Source: Triplophysa rosa (taxonomy: Eukaryota > Chordata > Actinopteri > Cypriniformes > Nemacheilidae). From it: DNA of 64,000 bases. Shown here one piece after another: positions 47,963-59,079 of the stretch. The stretch is from positions 4,394,352-4,458,351 of the forward strand of contig NC_079908.1 in NCBI RefSeq assembly GCF_024868665.1. Reading direction: 5' to 3'. The translations under genes and the position numbers were made by a program. The notes beneath the pieces were generated by a model that made no database searches, was not told where the DNA came from, and saw only the letters and a program-made list of their open reading frames with translations. Position 1 is the first letter of the stretch. Each line of letters starts with the position of its first letter.

Positions 47963-48090
47963 ATTCGAGAACTAAAAAATTAAAAGAGAATTAAATGTCA
48001 AAGCTCAAAAACAGACAATTAATCGCCATAATCGCAATGATTTATTAGACAATTAATTGTCAATCAAATTTCATAATCGTGACAGCCCTA
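47963..48090. mobile_element. hAT terminus fragment (ends GACAGCCCTA)
   Basis: In reverse complement it matches the left end of the element at 53086: TAGGGCTGTC, then repeated ATTAATTGTC and GAGCTTTGACATTTAATTCTC. No opposite terminus was found, so the copy is partial. Confidence 0.7.
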
Positions 48091-49019
48091 TGTGTACGTA
48101 CTTAGAACTCCACTGTGTTCTGTTTTAATTTGCACTACAGACGCATAAACAATTTGCTTTTATTTATTTTAATATTTAGATTTATCTTATATGTAGCATA
48201 AGCATAAACTGAATGTAGGCTAATCCTTCCCTCATTAAAGGAGAAAAGAAGTCTACCTTTTGTTCTTATTGTTGGTCGTTGTTCTGCATTTACCATTAAA
48301 TAAATAAAAATGATTTAATTAAACATTTAATAAACAACAAATGCTACATAATAATAACCCATCAACAGAACTTATTTAGATGTATCTGGCACTAATAATA
48401 GAAGAAAAGTTGTAATAAAACCAAACCGCACTAAAACACCGCAAGGGAAATTCCTTTACAGTGACAGCTACGTTCACGATTCAAAAATATAACATTACAT
48501 TACAGTAGCCTAACATCACGTGTCTTTATGTGTATATGCACACAGAGGAGCAAATCCCGGTACACATTACGCCTGAATTTTCCAAAATCTCTGTATGAAA
48601 AGGGTCAGTGCTTGAAGTGGGAAAAAAAGGTTCCGGTACTCTCTTGTGCACGTTGAAATATACAAACTATTACCACATTATATTTGGACATATTGCTAGT
48701 ATAACATTTATTTACTAAAGGAACCATTTGCCAAACAACTGATTTAATCATGTTAAATATAAATTTGACCAAAAATGTCATTTCTTTGCCAGTGATAATA
48801 GTTCTGCAGTCTATTTAAAAAATAAGTGACGTGGCAAATGACGTTTCTTCTTTTTACCGGTCAGTACTTCTAACTTGGGTTGTTTCGCTGAGTATAGTGT
48901 AAATGCAGATATCGGAAACAGGTCACTTTGAAAATAAGGTGTAAACAGGTTGTCAAAAAAATCTGATAGTCACAAAAACGGAATTGAGCATCAATAACTG
49001 TAGTTTAAACGGGGCCTTA

Positions 49020-49299
49020 GTTAGTTGGCAATTAACAGATGCTTTTAAACCTAAGTGATTTCAAGTGGGGACGACAGGGCTTTGAATTTAGGCTATATAA
49101 GTCAAAATACGCTGGATCTTCAGATCTAAGCAGCGTCAGCTTTTAGTAAATGGATGAAAACAAAAAAGGAAAACCGCACGCAGAGCATGTGCTTACAGAA
49201 GTGACCATTCTGCCATACAGCATTAAAAATTCTGCTCATCGCCTTCATAGTTAGTTACTGTTACTATCTTCTATCTATCCTATCATCGCTTGCAGACAG
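49020..49299. other. Intron, no gene seen
   Basis: A short AT-rich stretch between the Harbinger-like element and a SINE. Confidence 0.4.
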
Positions 49300-49594
49300 A
49301 GAAAGAAGTGAAGTGAAAGTGAAAGTGACAGTGACCTATTAGTCAGATATGGTGACCCATACCCGAAATGTGACCTCTGCATTTAACCCATCCAGTGAAC
49401 ACACGCACAGCAAGTGGTGAACACACATACACCCGGAGCAGTGGGCAGCTATCACTGCAGCGCCCGGGGAGCAAGTAGGGGTAGGGTGCCTTGCTCAAGG
49501 GCACCTCAGTCGTTACCCGCCAGCTCTGGGAATCGAACTGGCAACCTTCTGGTCACGAGTCAGACTCTCTAACCATTAGATCACGACTGCCCAC
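49300..49594 (-). mobile_element. tRNA-derived SINE
   Basis: Minus strand: a GGCAGTCGTGATC-like start, B-box-like sequence in AGTTCGATTCCC, the body shared with 17151-17431, and a tail of TCACTTTCACTT repeats. It is a near full-length copy. Confidence 0.85.
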
Positions 49595-50512
49595 CACAAG
49601 TGATCGGGTTGAGTGAATTACCTCAGCATTCATTAAATAACACCTGGATTAACCTTGAATTTATATTTAGTCAATTCAGATGTCTTTAATCGCTAAATAA
49701 GCCTCCATTGAAAGCTACATCCGAAACAGATTTGGGTGAAAAAACGTGTTGCAGATAGAAAATGAAAAAAATGCATTACATTAAGTTTTTTGTGCGTGTT
49801 TTCATCAGTGCTATTTCAATTATTTTTTTATATAAACATTTATTTTTGTTATATGCTATTTATACACTTTCAACATTTACAACCATAAAAACATGAATTT
49901 ATATTTGGGTTGATTTTGGGTTGAAAAAGAGTTAGATGACTCCTTTGTAAAAGTACGCTCTTAGGGGTTTGATCTTTGTGAGGCAATCTGGTCCAAAAAG
50001 TATTATTCATCCACTTTCAGTAAAAGATGTTCAATCCAGCGCCCATCTAAACAATTTCCCCATGTCCATTTCCTTACTAAGAGCAGAGGACATCTGTCCA
50101 AGCACTAATCTTAAAATTGGGCTTTCAGTCTGGAAAAAAGCACAGCTTGTGTATATCAAATATACCCACAATTCAACATGTGAACAGCTGAAAAAACACA
50201 TAAGGGCTTTGCGGTAAAATGGTCTGCAGAGCCGATGAGATTTCTGCGTGATTCAGGTACTGCATTCCGACCGCTGCAATAACCCGGCACCCGAGAGCGA
50301 ATCCAAGCAAGCTCCTGGAAATATCAAAATAAACAGTGAGGAATTCACCAAGCTTGAGGGTGAAGTTGAAACTTTAGTCCAGCTGGCTTCAGTCCCACTT
50401 ACAGTACAGCTCGACTCCTCTCATGACAGTCAGGGGCGGGTAGACGCTTTTGCAGGAGCCAGGAAATCAGGCCAAGAGCTCCCACTCGAAGAGCAAAGCA
50501 GGAACTTCGCTC
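49595..50512. other. Intron, no assignable gene
   Basis: AT-rich except at 50240-50500, where a plus-strand frame of about 90 codons (ESESKQAPGNIKIN, LEGEVETLVQLAS) runs straight into MITE sequence. I recognise no family and see no clear splice sites. Confidence 0.3.
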
Positions 50513-50882
50513 TTAAAGGAACAGTTCACTCAAAAATATCCCATTTTGTCATCATTTGCATTCATTCGCTTATGTGTTGTTAAAAACACACAAAAATGTG
50601 AACGGGAACGCTCCTATCAAGCCTAAAAAGCACCATGAACATAAAGGGCCATACTTTGAAGCCATTCATAAGTTTTAAAATGGACTACAAAAGCTGTACA
50701 GAGTACAAAAATGATGCACTAAAGCATGTGACACCAACCTCTATTGATACTAACATCACCAAAAATCAATAAAGGGATAGTTCATCCAAAAATTAAAATT
50801 CGGCATCATTTACTCGCCTTTCTTTGTTCTGCAAAACACTAAAGGAAGATATTTGCAAGAATATCATCCCCCATTGAATATA

Positions 50883-51138
50883 GGGCAGTCGTGGCCTAAT
50901 GGTTAGAGAGTCGGACTTGTGACCAGAAGGTTGCCGGTTCGATTCTCAGGGCAGGCGGGTAACGACTGAGGTGCCCTTGAGCAAGTCACCTTATCCCTAC
51001 TTGCTCCCCGGGCGCTGCAGTGATAGCTGCCCACTGCTCCAGGTGTACGTGTGTTCACCACTTCCTGTGCGTGTGTTCACTACTCTCTGGATGGGTTAAA
51101 TGCAGAGGTCACATTTACTTGAATTAAATTAAATTAAA
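50883..51138 (+). mobile_element. tRNA-derived SINE
   Basis: GGGCAGTCGTGGCCTAATGG (A box), GGTTCGATTCTC (B box), then a body matching the two minus-strand copies and a GAATTAAATT tail. It is inserted within the palindromic MITE. Confidence 0.88.
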
Positions 51139-51297
51139 ATGGGGGATGAAATCTGTTTGGTTACTGACATTCTTCCAAATATCTGCATTTGCGTTCAACT
51201 GAATAATATTAATGATAAAGGTTCGGAACAATCTGTCATCATTTACTCACCCTGAAGTTGCTTCAAACCTGTAAAAATGTGTTACACTGTAAACATT

Positions 51298-51420
51298 TTA
51301 CATTTACATTTAGTCATTTAGCAGACGCTTTTATCCAAGCGACTTTGAGAGAGTTCAGGGAGCAATAAAGCGGTATGTCAAACAGGAGCAATAATACAAT
51401 AGGTGCTAATACAAAGTTAC
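51298..51420 (-). mobile_element. SINE 3'-tail fragment
   Basis: On the minus strand this reads AAAGTCGCTTGGATAAAAGC, then GTCTGCTAAATGAC and a TAAATGTAAATGT end, the conserved tail I associate with DANA/HE1-type fish SINEs. The extent of the head is unclear. Confidence 0.55.
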
Positions 51421-51813
51421 TAGTTTCAACAAAAGCCAGAACAATACCTGTTGAGAGAAAGAGAGCTTAACTAACAACAGGTTAAAACAGTTAACAGTTA
51501 AAACAAGGTAAACAGGGTAAATAGCAGACTTACGCACTACTGCTGACTAATCGCTTCTCCTCTAAACAAAAGAAGATATTTGGAAGAATGTTCGTAAACT
51601 AACAGTTCTGGGGAACTATTGACTACTATAGTAGGAAGTGAAACTTCTATGGTAGTCAATAGTGCCCCAGAACTTTGAAGATTTTGAAGAACTGTAATGC
51701 TTCAAAATATCTTCTGTGTTTGACAGAACAAAGAAATTTATACAGATTTGTAACAACTTGAGGGTGAGTAAATGATGACAAATTTTTCATTTTTTGGTGA
51801 ACTGTCCCTTTAA

Positions 51814-52759
51814 CATCAACAAAACCATATCTGATTCGAGATGTAAGGGAAAATTGCGAAGGGAAAATGTTCTAAATTTCAGTTCCTTATTCATATCTTT
51901 CAAACATTTAAAGGCACGTAAATGATGACAATCTTCATTTTTGGGTCAATATTTTCATTTTTAGCTTCAGAACTAAAAACATTTGTTTGTGTTGGTGCAC
52001 ATTGGTGCATGACGATACAGATTTTTGCTCAAGTCTGCATTGCATAAAGAGCAAAAAAATACAGTCGCGAAACGGATGGAGGTCCGTCGGTGGCATCGTT
52101 GTGACCCACATTCCACAGCTCGAAAAACTCTAGCATTTCCTGTACAGTTTTTCTACTGTACAAAGCAGAATGCTACAGGAAAAAATCAATCAATCCATTC
52201 CAAGAAGCACGCACCACAGAAAAGCTGACGTGTTTTGTGGGGAGGAAATCTTTCTTGCGAGACAAAAAAAGCTTGACTGCTGTGTGACTGTGTCAGGGTT
52301 TCTTTGACACATTTCCCTCTAAGAAAATGGGGATACGTAAAAATTTAGCAATTTAAATACTACTGCTCTTAAATGGCCAGGAGTCTCACAAAATATTTTT
52401 TGAGGCAGAGAGGGAAACACGGAGAGCACATCTGTTGCGTTTTAACCCCTATTATGCAGGGCCATATCCAATTTCTGCAGCAATGTTCAGCTTTATGCAG
52501 GACATGCACTGTCACATAAAATGTGTACTGAGGCATAGCCTTCCTTCCTCTAAACTTGAAAAGGAGAAAACCATTTCTTTAAGAAAGATCGTCATTTTAC
52601 TCTAACCAGATGGCCGGTGATCACCCGATGCTAAGAGCCCTCGCCAGATTACAAATGATCAGGGCCAGCAGCCAGTGGCACATTAAGCAGAGCAAATAAA
52701 AATCAAGCCCACGCAACTATTTAAAAATAAAATCAAGCCAGTGACATCACAACAAACTC
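51814..52759. other. Intron, no gene seen
   Basis: No repeat terminus or exon recognised. Confidence 0.4.
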
Positions 52760-53073
52760 TAGGGATGTAACGATTCACCGTGAGCCGGTTGAAAATCGAT
52801 TATAATGTGAAGGTTCAAGTCGGTTGAGATGTAAAATGAATCGCAATACATGTTTTGAACAGCAGGTGCCACTGTGTGACAGACAAAGTCTTAGTAAGTT
52901 TATATTCAAGAGACATATTGTTATTTGACAAAATATATTTTTATTTTGCAAAGAAATGTGCAGCATTTGAGAAATAATAAAAGGGCAGTTGTTCATTTCA
53001 TTTTTCTCAACTCGTTTTGTAAAAATAAATCGAGAATCGCATCGTGAGCCAAGAGAATCGTTACATCGCTAAT

Positions 53074-54200
53074 TAGGGCTGGGACTAGGGCTGTTAATTG
53101 ACGATTAACAGATTAACGATTGTCGATTAATGACGATTAATTGTCTGTTTTAGGGCTTTGGCGATTATGACGATTAATTGTCTGTTTTTGAGCTTTGACA
53201 TTTAATTCTCATACATTTTTGATTCAGCGATTGAAATGACCATATTGTTCTGAATACAAGACTGTTTTTTTCTTGGAAATACATCGGAAAAAATTGGGTC
53301 ATCATATATTTAAGGTTTAGGCTTTTACCTGTCAATAATACAACCACCAAATACTTGTAAATTAAGTAAATTGATCAGGTGTGAATTGAAGCCACCATTA
53401 AAATACTATCAGTCATAGAAAAGCTTCTAGTCTGTTTTTTTCTCACTTGCAAGACTACAATAAAATTTTACTTGTATGTTAAGGAAATTTTGGTAGACTG
53501 GTTTTCACACTGAGATTTGCTTAAAAAATATTAAATTGTACTGCAGGTAATTTGTATATGTTTTAGTTTTTTTAAGTGATTGTGTTGTTGGTGGTACATT
53601 TTACAAGTATTACCATGCTTTAGTAACAATATATACACTAAATTATGCAATATGCATATGCACTACAGCTCCCCCTAGTGTCTTCTATAGAGATGTGCAA
53701 TAATTGCGATGATCTGAAACCATCGCGATGAGGTGAAACAATCGCGATGAGACGATTATTTAATAATCGTGACAGCCCTAGCTGGGACGATATATCGTGT
53801 CATTTTTATGGTCAGTTTCGCAATGATTTACGGTTTAATTATGCCACATCCTAAAGCCAGAGGGCGCTCTCACGCAGAAACTCCAAATATGGGACACAGA
53901 AGAAGAACGATTTTCACACAAGTAGTTCAAGGAAATGCCAATGGTCATATTCTATCACTGTTCTTCAAACCTTTTTCTCATGATAATAAAGTATATTTAT
54001 AGTGATGATGTTTGAGTGTTGCTTTTTCAAATGCACGTTATAAATGATTTAATCTCATAGTGACTTTAGATCGAGCAGTACTTCCTACTGATCAAGAGTC
54101 ATAGTTCACAGAAGAGCTTTGCATAAAACACAGAATGCGATTCAGAGTCGATGCAAGACAGGTATAATTAGTGTGAATCGAGATACATCGTCCCCAGCTA
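53074..54200. mobile_element. Nested hAT-type element B (TAGGGCTGGGACGATATATC terminus)
   Basis: It starts TAGGGCTGGGAC, interrupted after that word by element C, resumes GACGATATATCGTG and ends GATACATCGTCCCCAGCTA. It is inserted almost at the right end of A. Its own target duplication is not clean (candidate CATCGCTA/TATCCCTA). Confidence 0.75.
53086..53780. mobile_element. Innermost hAT-type element C (TAGGGCTGTTAA terminus)
   Basis: 695 bp, ends TAGGGCTGT/ACAGCCCTA, with a perfect 8-bp duplication GCTGGGAC (53078-53085 and 53781-53788). Inner ACGATTAAT motifs repeat. No transposase frame. Confidence 0.9.
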
Positions 54201-54216
54201 TATCCCTAACAAACTC

Positions 54217-55628
54217 AAATTCACTGTATTCTATGTATGCGTTTCAATAACAGCAAATAGAAGAAAAATGTGTAACACTGAACATTTAAAAAGCACCAGA
54301 AGTGTATTTAAACAGTGACCAGTTCACATGTTTTTTAATACTAGGCTGTAAAATGTGTTACGCAATGCAACATGGTAATAAATGAGTATTCACTCAATAA
54401 AAAATGAAATATCTGAATATTTCCAAGGGATTTTTATTGCCGAGTTTTGAATCAGAAAGGAATATTCCCCAATGTTGTGCTTTGACACTGTTGATTCCGT
54501 GTAGTAGATGAGTCTGGGGTTAAAAATTATAGTGAGTTCAAATCTGGTTGATTTCCCAATCTCGCCCCCCTTCATTTCCAGCTATACTCCCCAATGTGTC
54601 TTTCCAAAAAGACAAAGTTATAAAATAAAACCAGCACTACTGTCGACCGAGACGATCACTGGAAACCAAACAGGAAATCTGTTATATAACTTCACCTGCA
54701 AGGCAAACTAATGTTTATCGTATCATTAGTCCCACTGCGAGAAAAGTGAGAGTCTCCTTAAGGAAGGTGTAAGATCGCAACTTCAGAAGAGACACCAATT
54801 ACTCAAGGTCACACAACCGTTCGGCTGACACATGCACTCTGCGTTTGGGCACCGTCCAGTGGAATGGGTTTCATTTTCATGGAGGAATATTCTTCAATTT
54901 GTGCTGACATCTGCTCGCCTAAAAACACCAGCAAAACCTCTTATGTCATTCCACGACACTCACTGGATTTAGGCGAGGATTATATTGCTATAATCCCTAG
55001 AGTTTTGATAAATCATGAAACAGAGAATAGAAAACATTTAAAATACTTGCATTTTACATTTACACACATTGGGCAGACACTTAGGCTATGTTCAAAATGG
55101 ATTGTGTTGCATTCAAGACATACACAAAGAAAATTTTACAACAGACACAACTCGTCATTAATCTTTATGATTGAAGTACCATCCAGATCAAATGTGTTCT
55201 GGCATTAATTGGGGGATTCTCACGAAGTCAAACATGCATCAACACATTTCCTTTGAATTCATTAAAAAACAAGGTATGACATGTTTAAAAGCATTCATTT
55301 CAAAACTTCCAATGACAGTTTAACAAAAAAATTATGACAAAAAAGACTAAAAATTCTCATTACAGTAACCATTTAAAATGTCAATCCCACCGCATGTTCT
55401 GTTAAAAAAAAGGGGAAGCCATTATGCCTCAGCAAGTTTTTATTAAACAGAGTATGTTATAAAACATTAATGAAGTATATTTTAATAAAGAATTATACAA
55501 GTAACATTTTTTTAAATGCGGAAAAGCATGAGAAGCATTTAAGCATTTAACAACAAAAATATCAAGTAATCTGTTAACCCTTGTAGATGTGTTTCTTCAC
55601 ATTGAATCAACTTAATGTAAATATATTT
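54217..55628. other. Intron, no gene seen
   Basis: AT-rich. The frames are short and lack coding character. Confidence 0.4.
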
Positions 55629-55645
55629 GCGTGTGTGTGTGCATG

Positions 55646-55682
<37 letters not shown>
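55629..55682. repeat. (GT)n microsatellite
   Basis: About 54 bp of GT with a few interruptions at its left. Confidence 0.97.
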
Positions 55683-55684
<2 letters not shown>

Positions 55685-57477
55685 AGGTTAAGCTATATGT
55701 GTGAGGGCCTCAGTACCATAGTGAAATACGTGTGAACAGACTTGAGGACATTTTACTGGTCCTCACTAAATAAAAAGGCTCATTATTGGCTCAAATAGTG
55801 TTTTTCTTTAAATGTAATAGAGGGCACATGTTTGTGTGATTATTAGGTTTAGGGTTAGGGATAGGGGATAGAATATATCATAAGCCTGATATAAAATCAA
55901 TGGAAGTCTATGTAATGCAGGGCTCTAGAGTGCAACCAATTTGGTCGCACATGCGACCTAATTTCTCAATGGTGCGACTAAAAAAAATCTGAGGTCGCAC
56001 CGGTGCGACCAGCCGTTCGAAGGAAAAAAAGTCTCTGCGAAAGTCTCCCTGTGGTTCAACAACAGACACATTAGGCCCATATCGTGGTCTAAACCAATCA
56101 GAGACAGTGAAGGGCGGACCCCCCTCTGATTGGCCGTGGTCCAGATATTCCTGTACGTGTGTGTACGTTTGAAAATGCTGTGCTGCAGTCGGACAGAGAG
56201 GTGAGTAGCCTATAGACCCGTCATATAAACAGAGTGGATGTAGCCGCGGATGATGAGAGAAGATGAAAAGAACGATTGACAACTTTTTCGTTAAGAATGT
56301 TAAGATAAGGCCTGATCCGTCCGAAAATCATAACCAATTCTCTGACACGCTAGACTGCGACTAAATGGTCTCATTTTGATACAAATTTTCCTGCCAGTGC
56401 GAAAAGTTTTTCTTAATGGTCACACCGGTGCGACTGTCAAACTGATCAATATATAATTTTTGCGTATTATAAATTTAATGCGCAGAAATGTTATATTGCG
56501 CAAGCTGCGCATTCAGTCACTCATTTTCGTCTCCCCTCCTTCAACCATTCGCTTATCTATCAGTGCCCCGCCCCCAAAGACGTAATTCGCGGGTTAGGGG
56601 TAAGAGGCGAAGGACCGAAAGAGCAGACGAGTGAAGCGCTCAATCTTGCAACTTAAATAAATATGCAGAATACAAGAATTTCCCCTGCTAAGGTACAAAA
56701 CAGCAAAGATAACGAAATGTGTTGTTGCTAGTATTGTATGCATGTGAAGCTAATGCAGGAAACACGCATTTAAACTTTAAGCACTGAACTATTGTATAAA
56801 GATCTCTAACAATACTGCAAAGCATACAAAACGGTATACATGACGCTAAATACTATTTATTTGTGAGTCGCTATTGATAGAAGCCAAACGTGTATCAATG
56901 CAGCTGTCATGAAGAATAATCACTAAAAGCCTTCCGGTCTCGCGGGTTGTTTGAGGTATGCGCGTGTTGAAAGTGTTGAAAGAGAGTTTACATATACAAT
57001 AAAAATAATTCAATCATAAACAATGATTTGTATTAATTTCTAATTGATTTATGAATGTATTAAACACATTTTAATGAAGTTTTAGTGATTCTTTTTTCTT
57101 ACCTCACCCCACGACTCTGGTGCTATCAAATTAAGGGCTGGTGCCACCAACTGAATAACTTGGTAGCACCAGTGCCACCTCTCTCAAGTGTTAGTCTAGA
57201 GCCCTGCTTTCTTGTAGAATTGTGCTTCAAATAAAGAACTTTATGTTGACCAAATTGTTAGTTAATCATTTACAAGTCAATATTGCCTATATGGACAGCG
57301 ATTTAAAAAAAAAAAGTGAACTTGTAAAACTGCGGTGTTAAATGCGATGCGGTCGAAAATTTGGGTGCACCTAACTTTTGTGCTGGTGCACCTAAGAAAA
57401 AAGGCGCACCAGTGCAACCAGTGCAAAAAGTTAGTCTAGAGCCCTGATGTAATGTCCTCATTGGTATACTGAAACAA

Positions 57478-57480
<3 letters not shown>
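55683..57480. repeat. Repeat between two (GT)n tracts, split by a hAT element
   Basis: 55683-55917 and 57447-57480 (GTCCTCATTGGTATACTG) join across the hAT insertion. Together with the two GT tracts they match a GTCCTCA-containing cyprinid repeat as I remember it; a related block lies at 30050-30260. It contains GGTTTAGGGTTAGGG at about 55845. Confidence 0.55.
55918..57446. mobile_element. hAT element (CAGGGCTCTAGA terminus), copy 1
   Basis: 1529 bp, ends CAGGGCTCTAGA/TCTAGAGCCCTG, with a perfect 8-bp duplication ATGTAATG (55910-55917 and 57447-57454). GGTGCGACC/GGTCGCACC words crowd both ends. A second TAGACTGCGAC start (about 56350) and a second TCTAGAGCCCTG end (about 57206) suggest another family member nested inside. 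The minus frame at 56282-55908 runs through the terminal repeats and is not a gene. Confidence 0.9.

Positions 57481-57531
<51 letters not shown>
57481..57531. repeat. (TG)n microsatellite
   Basis: About 50 bp of uninterrupted TG. Confidence 0.98.
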
Positions 57532-57534
<3 letters not shown>

Positions 57535-59079
57535 CTTTAAAGTCTTTTAAAATGTTTCTGAGGATGAGAATATCAGTCAGGTTTCTTTTTTCTACTATTT
57601 CTCCCTTTTTATTATACATGAATATTCTGTAAAAAAAATTGTCATTTGAGAACATCTAGATTCTAGAAGAACATCCAACAGTTTTTTTCCAGAATATTTA
57701 AATTGTACTCTGTTTAAATTAGAATGTATAATGCACTCAGACAAATCCGGATGTGTTACGGTAATGAAAATTTAATTTAAAAAAAGCTATAAAATACATA
57801 ATTCATTTGCATGGTAAATTATGCTTTGTGTAAGGTAGAAAACACAATAATGTGTATTATGTTTATTTTTTGTTATCCAATTATGTTTTATAATTAAAAT
57901 CTTAACCGCCATGATGTTTCAGTGGTTTCGTTGAAACTGACCCGATTTCTATCAATCTGAAGCAAAGAAGCATATTTTGGTATGTTGCCAACAGGACGGA
58001 GCGCAGAACCGACTGGTATGGACAAGATATTTCTCTTCAGTGAAGTATGAGAGAACTGCTGGAATTCAGGCCTGCTGCAGGAAATTCCATTAGCTTGATT
58101 ACCAGATTCAAAAACAAGTTCAAACAAACCAACAAAACAAGATTTCACACAGCCATCACTTAAACTCATGGGGCTTGAAAAAAATGTGATGGGTGGACAA
58201 GTAGACTACACGACACCATAGCAGACCCTAGTGGGCCCTCCTTATCTCTCAGGGCCCAGTACAGTTTTACTAGTTGTGCAAATGCAAAAATGTAAAAGTA
58301 AATCATGAGGTCCAAAGATTTCAAGTTAAACGTTAATGCAGACATCCTAAAAATATTCAATAAAAATTCCATAGTCATCATGACAATAGAAATGCAACAA
58401 CTAACGTATACTGAAATTAGCATTTTGAGACTCCATTTTGTGAAAGACTATTTTTAAACATCACCATGAATCAGTACTGACATGTCGCTTTGCTGACTCT
58501 TATCTTTTAAAGGTTGATGAGGTCTTATGATAAGTTTGATTCATCGTCACTTTCATAACCGAGATGACAGTCCCAGTCTTCGGCAAATCTCCTACTTCAC
58601 TCATAAATCCCCAGCAAACTGACTAAAAATAAAATATTTCCAACATGACACATATCCACAAAATAATCCCTGAACAAAAGTTTAAAATCTAATTTTAGTA
58701 TGACTGAAATTACATAGCATAAAACAGAGCAGCATTTCCTGGAGGAAACGTCAGTGCTTGTGAGGCAAAGGACAAACAAGAATCAACAAACAGATCATGT
58801 GCAGTTTAAATTATCCAGATTAAACAAATGCAAGAAAAAGACCATTCAGTATGAAACGATTTCAATGTTATCACTGTTAGATTATAAATACTGTAATAAT
58901 GCAAGTGAAGGAGATGTTATATTTTATTATAACACTGCTCGTTGGAATGCTCGATTCTGATTGGCCAATCGCAACATTTGCAGGTTCGTTATTCCCAGAT
59001 AACAACCTCTCAAAACTAATAACATACGGTAACCAGGATGCAGCAAATCAGGTTTTTCTTGACAAATGAAATATAAATA
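57532..59079. other. Intron, no gene seen
   Basis: AT-rich. 58925-59050 (TTATAACACTGCTC and a GATTGGCCAATC palindrome) looks like a small decayed DNA element. Confidence 0.4.

Larger units (their letters stand above)
46991..49016. mobile_element. Harbinger-like non-autonomous element (GGCCCCGTTTA termini)
   Basis: Inverted ends GGCCCCGTTTA are flanked by TTA on both sides (46988-46990 and 49017-49019), which fits the 3-bp TWA targets of PIF/Harbinger. At 2026 bp it has grown by insertions: a copied 139-bp segment and a hAT end lie inside. No transposase was recognised. Confidence 0.65.
50513..51813. mobile_element. Composite palindromic MITE (TTAAAGG...ACAGTTCAC type) with SINE insertions
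   Basis: It starts TTAAAGGAACAGTTCACTC and ends GGTGAACTGTCCCTTTAA. Inside, ATCATTTACTC and GAGTAAATGATGAC, and AGAAGATATTTGGAAGAATG and its inverse, form long imperfect palindromes. A second start (AAAGGGATAGTTCATCC) occurs at about 50773, so two related copies are merged. A TTAA target is likely. Confidence 0.6.
52760..54208. mobile_element. Outer hAT-type element A (TAGGGATGTAACGATTC terminus)
   Basis: Flanked by a perfect 8-bp duplication ACAAACTC (52752-52759 and 54209-54216). The left end is TAGGGATGTAACGATTC; the right end is split into GAATCGTTACATC (about 53053-53067) and ATCCCTA (54202-54208) by insertion of element B. No coding sequence. Confidence 0.85.

Noticed and set aside
55845..55860. 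TTAGGGTTAGGG as an interstitial telomere repeat
   Set aside because: There are only two units, and the words form part of a dispersed repeat flanked by GT tracts.
55908..56282. 124-codon minus-strand frame
   Set aside because: It runs through the terminal repeats and target duplication of a hAT element, so it cannot be a host gene, and its sequence resembles no transposase block.
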